Below are positions 47,601 to 61,400 of a DNA stretch of 64,000 bases, piece by piece. The first letter of the stretch is position 1; every line of letters starts with the position of its first letter. Source of the DNA: Bugulina stolonifera (taxonomy: Eukaryota; Bryozoa; Gymnolaemata; Cheilostomatida; Bugulidae). Under the pieces are notes generated by a model, which saw nothing but the letters and a program-made list of their open reading frames with translations, made no database searches and was not told the origin of the DNA. The stretch spans positions 32,738,818 through 32,802,817 of the forward strand of contig OW285187.1 in the NCBI GenBank assembly GCA_935421135.1, given 5' to 3'. Position numbers and translations under genes: made by a program.

Positions 47601-49879
47601 TACTATGACGAAAATTAAGGCCCAAATTGTCTACTATTCACTAGTGTAATTAGGGATGGATGCACTAGTGTAACTAGGGATGGGTAGGCTGGTGTAACTA
47701 GGGATGGGTACGCTAGTGTAATTAGGGATTTACATATGTATGCTCTGTGTTTGTAGGCTGACAAGGACCTCGTGGCAGAATGTATGAAATCATTGGAGCT
47801 TCATGGAAAGGTTGGAAAATATTATCGGTTTATTTTTGTAATATTTCAGTTAAAGTCAATTTTCACACACTTAGATGTCATATAATGTGTACATATACAC
47901 ATCATACCTACATATACATAAATACTTACTATACATGTACTTATTTTATATATACATGTATATACTTGTACTTGCTATACTATACTTACCTGTAGAAGTC
48001 TCCAGATCTGAGTGAACATCTAGACAAGTATGATAAGAGTACACTAATGGATGCTCTCTGCTCCTACTCGTCTATCAACTCTATCAACTGGTCATCAGTA
48101 GTGGTTCAACAACTTCTCTCCTCCCTTGTCCTCCCCTCCCAGTAAGTCATCCTCACTGTATCAGTGTACGTGAGCGTGCTGGTAGCTTTAATTTTTACCG
48201 GTGAGCAGGACAAATTATATGCTTTCTAATATAGCAAAACAATAAACGGGCAGATTTCTATGTTACAGTGTTATATTGGCTGTGAGTGAGGCAGCCGTGA
48301 GACATGCAGATAGTAAAGTTGTCGAGTATCTTATATTTGGGAAAGCTGAGCTACCAGAACAGGCTATAGTTAGTCTACTTGGACATCTTCTCAAGTAAGT
48401 TACATTTATTATGTACATTCATTTCGTGTAAATACGTGAGTGTAGTCGTTATACATGTGTGCTGAGTAGATCCATATATAGTATAATAATCGTGCAGCTC
48501 TTAGAAGTATCATCATCTTTATTCGAAGGATCACATCACATCACATCACATCAGACATGAAACTAATCTGGATCAGCTCTAAATGTTGACGATTATTTAC
48601 ATCGTACATGTATATGTCCATAAAGCATAAAGTATGTTGTTGTTACTAAATACACTTTCTTGGCAGAAGTGTTTCTCAACCAGGAGACATGATGGATACT
48701 GATGATGATGAAATACAGTTCAGTGGATCACAGAGTATTCCCTCTCAGATTTCTTCTGCAATGTTAGTCACACAACTCCTATTTGTAAACAAACTCAATT
48801 CAAACATTGCTGTTATAAGATGTTGTGTTCACCAACTTTCTAATATACAGTTCAGTTTAGAACATATATCTACATGACTATAATACATTTATGACTACGT
48901 TTACTATTACTAAACTGTTACTGAACCATTATGATATTGGTATTTTAGTGACGCCTTGTTGAGTAAAGAGATGACAGATATTTATGCTACTGAAGCCATT
49001 AGGAAAATAGACACCAGTCTAGTATTGGTGAGTCACATTTAATGCCAGCCATTTTAGAATTGTTAGCACTTATTTTACCAAATCGAAGAAATATTATCGT
49101 CCTGCAATTTTCCAGGAGAATATTTCCTGATATTACTTACGAATGTCACTTCTGGCATTGAAAAGAGTTTACTTCTTTCTCTTGACCCTAACCCACCACT
49201 GAATGTGTGAGTCTATTGTATTCTAGACACTACTCAGGCATCTGAATACTCTGCTCTCAGATGATGCTGATACAAGCAGCACACTGACTGATGGACAGAT
49301 ATGCAAGTGGTGTGCTGTTATTCTAGACGCCCATTACACCGAACTTATTCTATCTAACCAAGCGGAACTTCTCGTACAACTTCATGAGAATGTGAGGCTG
49401 CAGGTACGAAATCTCTTACAGTTTACAACGACTTTGTTAACCTGAACATTTGTATAACAGTAGATGGCATACATGTCGGGTTATTTTACCTGTACTCAAG
49501 TATCAGATTATGATACATGTATAGTCAAGCCTTGAGTATAGTATGGTGTGGTGGTGTGTGGTGGTGTGTGGTATGGCATGGTAAGGTATAGTATAGTACA
49601 AGCCCATGGTACATGGCTTGCATAGCATTTTAATATAAGTAATTTGTTATAATCCAAAGTTGTCTTCTCTAAATTTTTTTTTCAAGGAGAGGGCAACTTC
49701 AAATGATATAATAGCAGTTATCGGATAATTGCATGTACAATGTTGATGTATGATTTCTTATGTAGGTTGAACTGCATAGTAATGTTCTGAAGCTAGGAGC
49801 CAACCTACTGTGTAAACCTCCAGAGAGTAAGCCATCTACTGGTCCATATTGTATAGAAGCTGTCACATTTTACTACTGA
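44601..49879 (+). CDS. NOL11: Nucleolar protein 11-like (NOL11)
   Basis: NOL11 is a small-subunit processome (t-UTP) component needed for pre-18S rRNA transcription and processing. Thirteen exons: 44601-44732, 45117-45296, 45513-45731, 46059-46197, 46820-46969, 47186-47400, 47757-47810, 47996-48141, 48269-48394, 48667-48762, 48949-49027, 49227-49403, 49766-49879, giving 608 aa against about 720 in vertebrates. The N-terminal ~200 residues contain the WD/beta-propeller-like start: TDSQSVSIYKVSDQQTVQSF resembles the family, followed by a CVWSDEM strand. The C-terminal half is helical (HLLK, KWCAVILDAHYTELILSN) like the NOL11 C-terminal domain. Similarity is moderate. The stop at 49877-49879 is uncertain, because a strong donor (CCAGAGA|gtaagc at 49828) could splice to an unseen further exon, which would explain the short length. 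Confidence 0.75.
46337..46407. repeat. Intronic hairpin, pre-miRNA-like
   Basis: Arms aacactcgtcctagcgtc (46344-46361) and gacgctaggactagtgtt (46382-46399) pair at 17 of 18 positions. An inner atcat/atgat stem and a 6-nt loop follow, and outer bases (aatctt/aaagatt) continue the stem. It lies in the NOL11-like intron 46198-46819. It could be a pre-miRNA or a small foldback. Confidence 0.6.
47637..47722. repeat. ~22-bp tandem repeat
   Basis: Four copies of ctagtgtaactagggatggg, with small changes, in the NOL11-like intron before exon 47757. Confidence 0.85.
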
Positions 49880-50515
49880 ATATTACACCTGTCAGGTGCT
49901 GGCTGGTGTTTGACAGTGTATAATGTAGATGCTGCTTATATGAGCTCATGCAGAGAAATGCCCGTTTTTTGTAAATTAGCACATGCATACAAAGTGGAAT
50001 GGATTTATTATTTATGTATATATAATTGTAATGACAGTTTTGTGATTTTATGTCCAAAGCAGGTCATTATTACAATAAACTCTGATCAGGCTCATTTTAC
50101 ACAGAATGTAGTATTGAGTTTTACAAAGTTAACTTCCCACTGCATGTGCATCATCACTGCTCTATTCATAGCATGTGTATTATATCTCTACACAGTTATA
50201 CATGCAGCTTACCTCACATTCATAATCTGTGTCAACCATAAGTACTATTATTCACACTGGACAGAAATTCACTCCTCTTCTGTATTCTATAGCAACAGTA
50301 CTCAAAAGTTGAGTGGAATGGGACTGCATTACTTTATACATATTTGGTGCTGCTAGCCGAGTTCTTTATAATCAGATGACTAAAAATGACTCACTGCTAT
50401 AAACCTGCACATGAAATCTCAATCTTGCTAATTAATCTTGTATTAAAGGATTAGTTTTAGGGATGTTCTTTATTTACTCTGTTACTAAGTATTCATTACT
50501 TGAAGATACTACAAC
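49880..50515. other. NOL11-like 3' UTR and Ig gene promoter
   Basis: An AATAAA at 50074-50079 is a candidate poly(A) signal. The open frame 49910-50356 has no recognisable domain and overlaps expected UTR. No gene is supported. Confidence 0.45.
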
Positions 50516-53500
50516 ATGTTCAGGTATGTATTCTCTCTACTTTGTGACTCTATATTGTTATGATTGTAATATTTGAATATTTTCTGGTGAATCTGAGCGC
50601 AGAAAGAGGAAACCTACCTCTATATTGTATCAATTGATCTGTACCTGTAAGGGAGCTGTGTGAAAGTTATCATTCCTATCCCAGCACCAAATATAAAAGT
50701 AAATTCAAGGGAATACTGATTTGTCTTGAATTAGACGGCAGTACAATTTAGTCCTCTAATGGAAACTGTGTTGCAGATTACGTGACCTGTTGGGGCTGAT
50801 AGCAGTGGTGACTGTCACCTGCTCAGTAGTGAGTACTCTATCATTGGAGGAGTCTATACTCTATGTCAACCAGGGTGACACTGTCACATTAAACTGTACC
50901 CAGACTGGAGACCTCTTCCTCTGGACTGTGGAGAGGAATGGAGCCACGACCACCATCTCTAAAGATGATCTGGTATCTGCTACCTCTGGGAACTATCAGG
51001 TGTGTAGGACTCAACTTGTTGGCCTGACCAGTTACACAAACACATCATTTCATATATTTGCAAATGGAATTCAAGTGTCTTATACTTATTATCAGCTACA
51101 AAAACTATTAGTGGTCGAAATACTGTTATTATGAGCTGAATGGTTACCCTACATATGTCAAGTGTTAATTATAAAATACATATCTCTAGGTGATAAAAGA
51201 TAAAAGGATGGCCAGGTACAGCCTTATGATATCTGAAGTCCCTTTAACAGCTGATGGTACATACAGTTGCTTTTCTTTCTTCAGTGAAGATAATAAAGAC
51301 AGAATTCGACTTGCTGTCATTAGTGAGTAGTGATGGTGCTTCACTTAGGAAAGTTTGATGCGTTTATATATGTTACTGGGTCCATATGAATGCAGTCCCA
51401 TCTATGGATATTATTGTAATACTGACTCAGATTAGCTTCAAGTACATTCATTGTAGATATCTACACCCATACAACCATATTATACCTGTCCACTCATACA
51501 ATGTATATGCATATTTTATACTCAGTATAAATGCATGCATGTGTATATGCCTGCCTGCAATAGAAAACAAAAATACGTTTCTATGTGTTCATACTTATAG
51601 TAAAGCCTGAGGAACTGTTTATAACTGGTGATGAAGAGGGGCTGGATGAGGGCTCCACTGGGCGACTCTCCTGTCAAGTGAAACTGTCTAAGCCAAGACC
51701 CAGTCTAACATGGACTAGAACTGGTAAGCATTTACCACACTCCGTAGCCTGTAGGTGCGTGTAAATCAGATGGGTGTAGTTTAATAATGCTATGTTATTG
51801 ATTACTGCATTTGGTGTAATTTATGCAGCTGATCATAACTTGGACTTCAGAACTCGTTCTTGCTAATTCCGCAGAAATTATTGCATTGTAGATCGAAATG
51901 GCAATTTTGTTGCTCTCAAAAATGTGAACAGTCAAATGTTAGAAGAAAACATGGATGGCTCCTACAGTAACACACTAGAATTGGATATATCTGTTACAAG
52001 ATCTCTCATTGGCTCTGTTTATATATGTCAAGTTACACTAAATGGAATTACATCATGGAATAAGACAAAGGAACATAAACTTAACATCAACAGTGAGTCA
52101 CAATTATTACTTAAATGACTGTCTCACTGCCAGATACTGACAATGACTATCTAATGAGCAGTACAACTCGCATTCCTCATATATAATAATTCTATCCCAT
52201 TCTCTTGCTTCAGCATTTCCATCCACTCCTTCATTGACCTTGAACTCTAAGATCATTCGAGCTGGCGAGAGTTTTACAGCTGTGTGCAGGTCTTATGGTG
52301 GCAAGCCAGCACCCACTATAACATGGTAGGTTATAAGGGTGTGTACATGTATGATCATAGACCTAAGTACTGCTTTCTATCTTCAAACTCAGCCGAACCA
52401 GAGCAATGCTTTATAAACTTGATATTGGGCGACATATTTTCTAGCAAAACAATTTCACTTTGCTATGCGAATATGTTTCGTTACGCTTCTTGCTGCAAAT
52501 TTTCAACCAATGCCCTGTCCACTTATAAGAATTTCAAGCAGCATTGTATGATATGTATGCACATGTACATGGTATGTTTTGGTGTTTGTCTACAGGTATT
52601 TAGGCCCAGTGGATGATTCGCAACATCTGCAAGTTAACGGTACTCGGACGTCAGACCTGCACTCTACTACATACAATGTAACTGGTACTCTACATCATAC
52701 TGCACAGGTGGAACATAATCTCTGGAGACTGACCTGCAGTGTGACTAACTCTCCTCTAGTGACTGCGGGGTTCACTGCTAGGCAGGCTTATCAAACTCTA
52801 GATATTTGGTGTAAGGAAATAGACTATCATTTAGGGGTCTAATATATTGCTTATCCACTTGGAGATTTCCTCAAAAATTTCATCCTACTAGTCGAAAAGA
52901 CATATTTATTAGTGAGGTGGCCATAGAGGGGTGTATCATATGCAGTTGGCTCAGTGCATAGATACTGATCACCGATGAAGCTTCTTTTTTAAGGAAGCCA
53001 GGCTGGTGTAGTGGTAATGTATTCTGTCTAATGTGCTAGACGCTAGAGCCTCAGGCTCTGATCCCCGTCTGAATTATGGTATCTGTACTACTCTTAATGT
53101 AACTGTATATCTACAATGTAATGTAATATCTGTCATATACAATGTCCTAAATGCAGTTGTTAATCAGACACCTAATTGAAACTGTGCAACGATTTCTATC
53201 TTTAGGTTGCATTACTAGGTATTATTGTAGATAAGCCGATTATAAAGCCATCGGAGAGAAACCTCACGACAACAGAGGGGGAGATATTAGTGTTGCCATG
53301 CCTTGTGTCAGCCAATCCTTTACCTACTATTATATGGAGACATGATGACCATCCTGTCAACACGTCAGCTGTATCTAGCTATCAATATGGTATGCACTCA
53401 ATGGGTCTGTCAACAGGGTGCCGAGTCCTAATCGTGTCTCAATTCTTAAGAAGGGCTGGCAAGATAATCTCATGGTTCTCAAATTTCAACTTCAATACGC

Positions 53501-56500
53501 TGACAAACCAATGCAAAACTGTCTGACTGTGATTGGTTCACTGGTCTATATTATCATGTTTTGACTTCTGATGTCATGTAAAAAAAACATGGCAGCTTAA
53601 TGCGACTCCAGTTGAGTTTATGTAACCAACTCATCCCCACTTATAATCCATACGCTGAAAGCTGAATGGTCAAGTACATGCTGTATGTTTCAGGTAATAG
53701 CAGTACCCCCAGTCTCTCCATGAGGTATGTGGCCCACTCTGATGAAGGTAGGTGGCAGTGCATTGCTTCTAATGCTGTGGGTTACACCTCCGGCACACTC
53801 ACTCACCTGGATGTAAAACGTGAGTACTTCAATCCGCTAATTACATTGAGTACTGGTTATTCTGTATGTAATAGTACTCCACCCACCCCTACTCTATGCA
53901 CACGGATATAAGATTTCACCTACTTACCCTCCCTGTACACACACTGGCATACTTACGCATCTAGTGTTGCTCATATTTGACATTTCATCACACTAATCTC
54001 TTGCATCATAACTTTGCTCTGGATATTATTTAATAGCTAAACAATGTGACTATTATTACTATTAGCAGTTGACAGTTACTCTTCTATTTACTAATGTGTT
54101 CTGATCATCTCTCTCACAGATCTTGAACTGCCTTTCAAAGCGTTACCTACATACATGGAGGATTGTGCATGCCCAGCTACCATTCTCTAAACTATCACCC
54201 TGAAATTTAGCTCTTACACATCAGAACTGTTTCAGATGCTCCGGTGTTCAAACTGGGACCAACTTACCCTGTAGTGAGTGTAGTTGAAGACCAGAGTGTC
54301 ACCTTGACATGTAAGGTGACGGCTGACCCAGTAGCCTTAGATCATCTCTACTGGTATATTGGAGGTTATGGCAAGATCGAGAAAGACACAACAGAGTACT
54401 ATTGTAAGTTACTATATGATAGTATGACATAGCCACAGCCATCTAGTACACATGCTGTTCTACTCTACTCTAATGTGTAATGTCTACATTTTTAAAGGGA
54501 CACAATTTAATTTGTAACGGTTTTCCTATAGTTTAAACTAAAATTTTGATCTACTTTTGTCTATAACTTCGAACTAGAACTAGTAACTATAGGATGTATA
54601 ATATGTAGGACACAGTTTGCTCATGGCAATGGAGCTTCTCAAGTCAACTGTGCCCAACCATCCTATACCATTAACAGTAGTACTACACTATGTAGTACGT
54701 TGATTTATTTCATATTCACACATACAGAATCTCTTGTAGTGGGAATGAATAATGAGACCTTGACCTTTAATAAAGTTAGCCAATCGAATACAGGAGAGTA
54801 CTATTGCTCGGCACGGAACTCCCTCGGTACCAGGACAAGTGATCGACTGCAACTCCAAGTCCAGTGTTAGTAAATTGTTCAATGTTGAACCAGCTGCATG
54901 ATTTCATGGCTACAAAATATATACGCTGTTATAAAATTGTACATAACTGTATATTTGTGTGTACAATGTATGTTCATTGTAGATAAGCCAGCTAATATCC
55001 ACGTCTACTCCAGCGTAACTTACTACACAGAAGGTATGGTCATGTCTAATATTAGCTGTGAAGGAGATGGAAACCCATCTGTTAGCTTCTCATGGAAGAA
55101 AGACGGTGTGTAATAATACTATAATAGTATATGAATATCAGCTGTATGGGGTACAACACATTCTGTAGCTTATAGCCTGCATGTTATGTGTATGAATAGT
55201 TTGGATGGGGGTAGCACAGCACTACAACTCCTATAGCACTCAAACTACAAGGAGTTTTTAGGTGGCATGCAAACTTCTAGATCTACACTTCACTCTCATT
55301 TTCTTGTTAAATGACGGGTATAAAACATGGTGGGTGTTGACCCAGCCATCTTCTATATTCTCCAGGATTACCATATGCAACCGATAGCTCCGTCATACAC
55401 TTTAATGGTTCAGCGAGACCTGACTACAGAGGTAGCTATGAGTGTACAACATCTAACTACCTCGGCTCCCTTACCAAGGAGATCTACATCAATGTTATGT
55501 GTAAGTATGGAGTTGAGTATACTAAGACATCAATGTACTAACAATATCTAAGTTTCAGTGATGTAGTTGAGTTCTGGTGCTGTCAACCCGTGGAATAAGT
55601 TGACCATAACTTGATCAACTTGGACTAAGATTGTTTTAGTGCATCCACAATAGCAACAGAGATCATAACACTACATGTACATGTACACTCTAACTACAAA
55701 TAAACAGGCTCTCCTAAAAGTTGTTCTCTCTTGACAAAAACCTGAAAAGATAGGACAACTCTGATATTGTCTGATATTGTCATGTGTGTTCTTTGTACAA
55801 TTTCTAGAAAGCATTCATTACCTCAGTGTTAATAGTATAAGATAATAGGATTTTTGTATCATTTTTGTCTAACGTGTATAATTATGTTCATATACATAAC
55901 TGATCTCAAAGTGCCCTCAGGTACAGACCAATTTTCTGTCGTGAACACACCAGTATAGGCCAAATGCAAAATGCTTATTTTCATGCAAGCAACCTGGGTG
56001 TGCTGATGAGCTAAGAATGGTTTCTTTCTACCAGGTAAAGTTCCAGGTCTTTTCAGCATGCGGTAACTTCTTTGGGGGATTTTATTTGCCAGCTAGTTCA
56101 GTCTGAGAGATTGCTAAGATACTAATGTTCTATTATAAGTGGTATTTTCAGCAATATGAGTGTAAATTGCTTTTTCGTTCCGTATTATTTTCGTAAAAGT
56201 GTTTTGTGATGATTATTTGATTCACGCTGTGACTTGATTCTCACTCTAGAAAGCGTATATGCAACTTTCCTGGTCCACAACTTGCTCTGCGGTTTCAATT
56301 TCGTGATGACTCTAGCATTCTGTTTCTTATAATTTAAATGAAAGAATTGAATGCCAGAGTATCACACAGTGTACATTAATTCTAACAGATACACCGAGGT
56401 GTGTCACGAGTCAGAGGTTAAAATATGGTGTTAGCCTGGGAGAGTCTGTGACAGTGGAGTGTTTTGTATCAGCGAACCCCCGTACAGACATACAGCTCGA

Positions 56501-58007
56501 TATGGTATACAATGGCAGCAGACAGGTGTATATCGGTAGATACAGTGACACAGAGAACACTGTGTACATCGCTAGCTTGACACATACAGTTAGGTGAGTG
56601 CAATGTGATGAGGTACTAGGTATACCTTACCCAGTGTACTTTTGTTTAGTAATATGGTGTGTGTCCTTCTTCCATAGCACAGTGAGTGTTTCATTTCAGA
56701 AGTCGTTCTGATTATGGAGTGTATATGTGCAATGCTACCAATTCTATGGGAGCAATGGCAGAGTTGTGTGCAATTGAAGTGATACCACTATGTGAGTATA
56801 AATGAAGTTATATACTTAAAGTAATGTAATGTACTCATATACATTCACAAGTATCCATCATACACGTAGTGATCAGCTACTATTTTACCAATGAGGCAAA
56901 ATACAATGTGTAAACCACGATGAGAAATTCCTCATAATAATGGCAGCTAGCATTGCTGAAACTCCTATTGGAAGTGTAAGAGTGAACCCTATCGAACATT
57001 AATACAGATTAACTCCCATCTTTAGTGGTAGTTGCCCCCTCTTGTAGCCGTACCAGACGCTCCAACTAACTGTGCAACTACTAATCCCACTACCACTTCA
57101 TTCCATGTAAAATGTGAGGAGGGGTTTGATGGTGGCTCTACGGCTATTTTCACTCTTCAGTTCCTGTCTGATGGTGTCTACCATGACATCATCAGCACGT
57201 CTTCGGCTGAGTTCAGGGTCACTTCCCGATCTCCAGGAACGCGATATAGAATGAGATTGTGTGCTACTAATAAACAGTCTGCAGATAGAGGGTCCTGCTC
57301 TTCCCTGTTTGGTATCACTACTAAAGGTATGTATGGAGGATTTACTTATGCATACACACTGTACTAGTCCGTATAGAAGAGCATATGTGATAGAAGCTGT
57401 ATTTTACTGTATGTACTATAACAAACACTAGGTTTGTTGCACCTCATACATCCAGTTGTTATTTTATGAGAAAATGGGATGTTTTCATATTTCTATAAAG
57501 TCTCAAAACTAGGATATTCTGCATATATGTGTATGCATAACACTAGATGGCGCAATTATCATCTTGATGCTCTAATTTTGCGACCTTGACCCTCTAGGGT
57601 CAAAAAGTGGGATAGAAGGTATCTTATAAAATTGCCTGTAGTTGTCTTTTCAGGAAATCATAAAAATAATACTATAGAGAAATAGAAGACAACTTCAAAA
57701 CCACAAAAGCTATGTTATGATATTTTTTGTGAGAAAACAACTCACAAAAACTTGCAAAACTTAACTTGCTGGCATAATATTCCTTTTTAAGATAGTTCAT
57801 ATTCTGTGTGTTACTGAGACATAGTCTGAGAGACAGACTAAAGTATGTTAACAAGAGTACATACGTATTGTAGGACACGCTGGGTCTGTCAAAGAATGGA
57901 GGCCGTCTGATCAGACCAGTTCTGCAAGTACATGTATCTCTTCAGTAACTCTGCTATACTTAGCTCTAACAATCTACATGTACTTACTCTTTACCATGAC
58001 TGTGTAA
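50516..58007 (+). CDS. Seven-Ig, one-FN3 cell-surface protein, probably GPI-anchored
   Basis: Likely a cell adhesion or recognition molecule. 17 exons: 50516-50523, 50777-50999, 51190-51322, 51601-51723, 51892-52092, 52214-52325, 52596-52810, 53231-53389, 53694-53819, 54236-54403, 54740-54865, 54983-55105, 55366-55500, 56389-56593, 56700-56791, 57048-57326, 57874-58007, giving 853 aa. The 8-nt first coding exon supplies Met-Phe; a signal peptide follows (LRDLLGLIAVVTVTCSVV). Seven Ig domains lie at about 24-121, 122-229, 230-338, 339-433, 434-531, 532-617 and 618-716, with Cys pairs such as LTCKV...YYCSARN, and one FN3 domain at 717-809. Most introns are phase 1, typical of Ig domain shuffling. 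The protein ends in a hydrophobic run (SVTLLYLALTIYMYLLF) after SSAST, with no cytoplasmic tail. The architecture is nephrin/contactin-like, without clear orthology. The acceptor at 54740 is chosen because the nearer one (54728) creates a stop. Confidence 0.82.
53000..53072 (+). mobile_element. tRNA-derived SINE fragment
   Basis: Pol III-type internal promoter elements lie at tRNA-like spacing: box A TGGTGTAGTGG (53004-53014) and box B GGCTCTGATCC (53054-53064, about 8 of 10 informative positions). The flanks do not fold into a clear acceptor stem, so this is more likely a SINE head than a functional tRNA. It is in the Ig gene intron 52811-53230. Confidence 0.6.
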
Positions 58008-58458
58008 TCTTTCCTAGACATCTGTGAAACAAATCACTTATCTTTGTCTGACCAACGCTGCTCCCAAGATTATACTTGACATGCTATTTAGATTTATCAC
58101 ATTCATATTGCAATTTTACAACATATTATTAATTATATATTAACACAGTCATATTGAACAAAGCCTTCCCTTCGGCAAAGTACAACTTTTTCTTTACAAA
58201 TGTTTCTCTAAAAAAACTTTCTTTTCTGACTGCCCAGATGTTATTCATTACATGTGAGGGTACAGTTACCCAAGGAGTTGTCTTTGCTTTGCCATATACT
58301 TGTACTTGTTCAAAAACCTCACTCTTTGCATTATGTTATGCATAGTGTCAAACCTCACACCACTCAAATCTCAAAGCTCCTATTCATCAGTTTCATGAAA
58401 ATAAATTGAGATTTTATTGTAAAATCGCCCATGTGATATTTAGTTGCACTCTATTACT
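58008..58458. other. Short spacer between Ig gene and CatSper3-like gene
   Basis: Holds the Ig gene 3' UTR, with AATAAA at 58400-58405, and the start of the channel gene 54 nt later. No coding exon is seen. The close head-to-tail spacing leaves little room for a separate promoter. Confidence 0.5.
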
Positions 58459-61400
58459 ATGAGTCGATCTAGCAGGAATAAACCGAAGCTGAGGGCTGAC
58501 TATCATTTCCATCAGTTTATTAAGTTGATCACAGAGTCACGACAGTTCGATGTTGCGATCATGTTTGTGATATTTATGAATACTCTCTCTATGACCTTTG
58601 ACACCAGTTATTATTATCGGGAACGGTATAAATATATCATATTTATTGCTGATGAGATGTTTCTCGGTACGTAGTTCTCAAGCTTTTTGTAAACTCTTAC
58701 AACAATACATTCCTACAACGTATGCAATGTGATTATCTAACTTGATTCAAATGTGGCCTACAATTTTTAGCACGTTTTTACATTTACATGAGCGATTTTC
58801 ATTTTAAAATCGTTATAGTCTGGACTCTTCCAATGAGTACTCCTTGACTCACTTTTGGGTGCTAATAATGAGAAAATCGTCTTACATACTCAAAAATACT
58901 TTGATCAACTTTTCTCTTCATCTATTATTAGTTACTAATATAGTAAGTATAGTATAGGTTTTGCCTAGTAACACAACTGCAACAGACCATTAAACAAGTA
59001 CCAGATGGGATCTAACTTGGGACACCAGTTCTATGTTTGTACAAACATCTACACTGTTTTCTCTCAGCAATCTACTGCCTAGAATTTCTCATGAAACTGT
59101 ACGCTGAACCACTGGGTTACTGGAAGAGCTGGTTTAACATATTTGATCTGGTAGTGCTGTCTATCACATTGGTAGCCAAGATACTGAGAGCCCAGGACTC
59201 GGTAGATATTCCCAGGCTACAGGGTCTTAGGGTTCTCAGAGCTCTAACTGCCTTCAGAACCCTCAGAACTGTTTCATTCATCAAAGGACTTCAGGTAAGT
59301 AAATGTGTTGGTACTGAGTCAATTCTTTAGCCTGTGGATTCCTTCACGACTGTTTTTTTATGTTTTATTTTATTTATATCTTGAGAGTGCACATACTTGA
59401 ATTATCTTTTCACTTTGAGCTCATACAGTAGCTCAGGATATTTACACTTACTACCCTAGGTCTTACTTTTCTATACACACTGGATGCATCCATATCATAT
59501 GTACGTGTCTGTAGTCTATTGCCGTCTATTCCCACATAGACATTGTATTCAGGACTACAATACCACACTCTGTGTCACAACAGGTATTGGTTACTGCTCT
59601 CCTGGATACGATCAGAAAGTCTTTTGTCAACATGGTCTTCCTCATGGCACTTCTCATATTTATAGCTGGAATACTTGGCTTCTACCTCTTTGGTACCGGA
59701 GAAACTGGTGACCAGGAGAACTGGGGCAGTCTGGGTAGTGCCATGCTTACCCTCTTTGCTTTCGTAACGGTGAGTGTTGAAACAATGGTCAATGGCTCCT
59801 CATCTGTTTTTCATCTTCTGTATTAATGACTCCAGAGCATATTATGTAATATAACATATCTGGCTCCTACATAATATACCTGTATTACAGAAACAGCATG
59901 TCCGCCTATACTAAAGGTAGTGAATTGTTTGTTATGAGAAATTTAAATCATTTTATCAATCACTACTAACAGGTGGAGGGATGGACAGGCTTACAAGGAG
60001 AACTGGATGACAGGAACAAAACGGGCAGCAGGATATTCACTGTCTGCTTTATCTTCGTTGGCCATTTCATATTTACTAACGTGTTTATCGGACTCGTTAT
60101 CATGAATATCAATGAGGCTACAGACGAATATAAGGTGAGGACAACTCCTATATATGTGTTCTCTGCTATAATCGGTAACTACATGTAAATACATTGTATG
60201 CTGCAATCAAGCATTACACTTAAGGGCTATCTACAGATGTAGCTGATGCAGGCCTATTCGCAAAAACTTAGCATAGATACACTTTTTAAATTATTGCAGA
60301 AGAGGAGGTCTTCTCCATTACACAGTATTAGACCATCCTATGAGATGCAACACTGTAGTAGAGTTTTAATTCTGACATTGTCAGGTCCATGCAGTCCACA
60401 TAACTTCATCGTTTTTAAAAAAACGCACTGCAAGGTGCATATGGATGTATTAAGCTGTTACTATAAAAAGATAACATACTGGTGTGAATCATAGTAGTGT
60501 ATCAAATAAGAGCACACAAAGCTTATGAACCACCACCATTGGAAGGAGAGACATGTATATATTGTATAAATACATGTAGAATAACGAACAGCATTAAATA
60601 ATTTTTGAGCAAACTTTTTGATTAATATAGAATTTATACTTTTCAATTGCACAATATATTACAATTATAGATGTACATTTATAATGGAGTATATTCGTAG
60701 TGTATAGAATACAGAAGCAGCAAATACCTGGACGGAGTATGTACGTGCATTGTATTGTATTGATATACGTGTAGTATCTGTTATTTCCATGATTTTACGG
60801 GAGCATTACTGGAGCTAGTAACAAAGCCACTAGGCATAACGTCATTGCTTTACCACCGAATATATAAGGTAGTGACCTTGGTGCTGCTGCCTTGCTTGTA
60901 GTTGTAGTATGATGTGTTTCTCCTACATTTTCATGTGTGCCGTCTTCCTGGCCACCGTTAGAATTATTGGTAGAAGCCGACACTGCTTCTGGTGGTGGAA
61001 TTATTTGTTCTGTTCGCCATGAACACAGATCTTTGGTTGATTTTATCATTTCTGGTATCAACTCCTTCTGACAAGTTGGAAGTGTGTAGTTATCTTTCTT
61101 ACTGGAATGAAACGTAGCGTAGAGCATAAAGTTATAATTCTAAGGGGTAGAGCTATCAGAGATGAACAGCGTATATTATAATATAATATACATTTATACT
61201 AAAGGTATATGATTATACTACATTACAATACAAAACCAATCATATTGACTAGTCTGACTGAATATTATACGTGTACATTGTATACCTGCATATACATTCA
61301 TTACATACCTGCATAGATGAGTAGACTTGGCTCCAACACAATGCCTTTTGTAGAGGTTCTTGTACACCCTAACACACTTTCCAAACTCATGGTCACACTT

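Noticed and set aside
49910..50356. 148-residue open frame downstream of the NOL11-like gene
   Set aside because: Odd composition, a candidate poly(A) signal inside it, and no recognisable domain; likely 3' UTR.
53000..53072. Functional tRNA gene
   Set aside because: Box A and box B are present, but no acceptor stem or anticodon arm can be folded convincingly.
55986..56030. A second hammerhead core (CTGATGAG on the plus strand)
   Set aside because: No GAAA core or pairing stems follow it; the match is chance.
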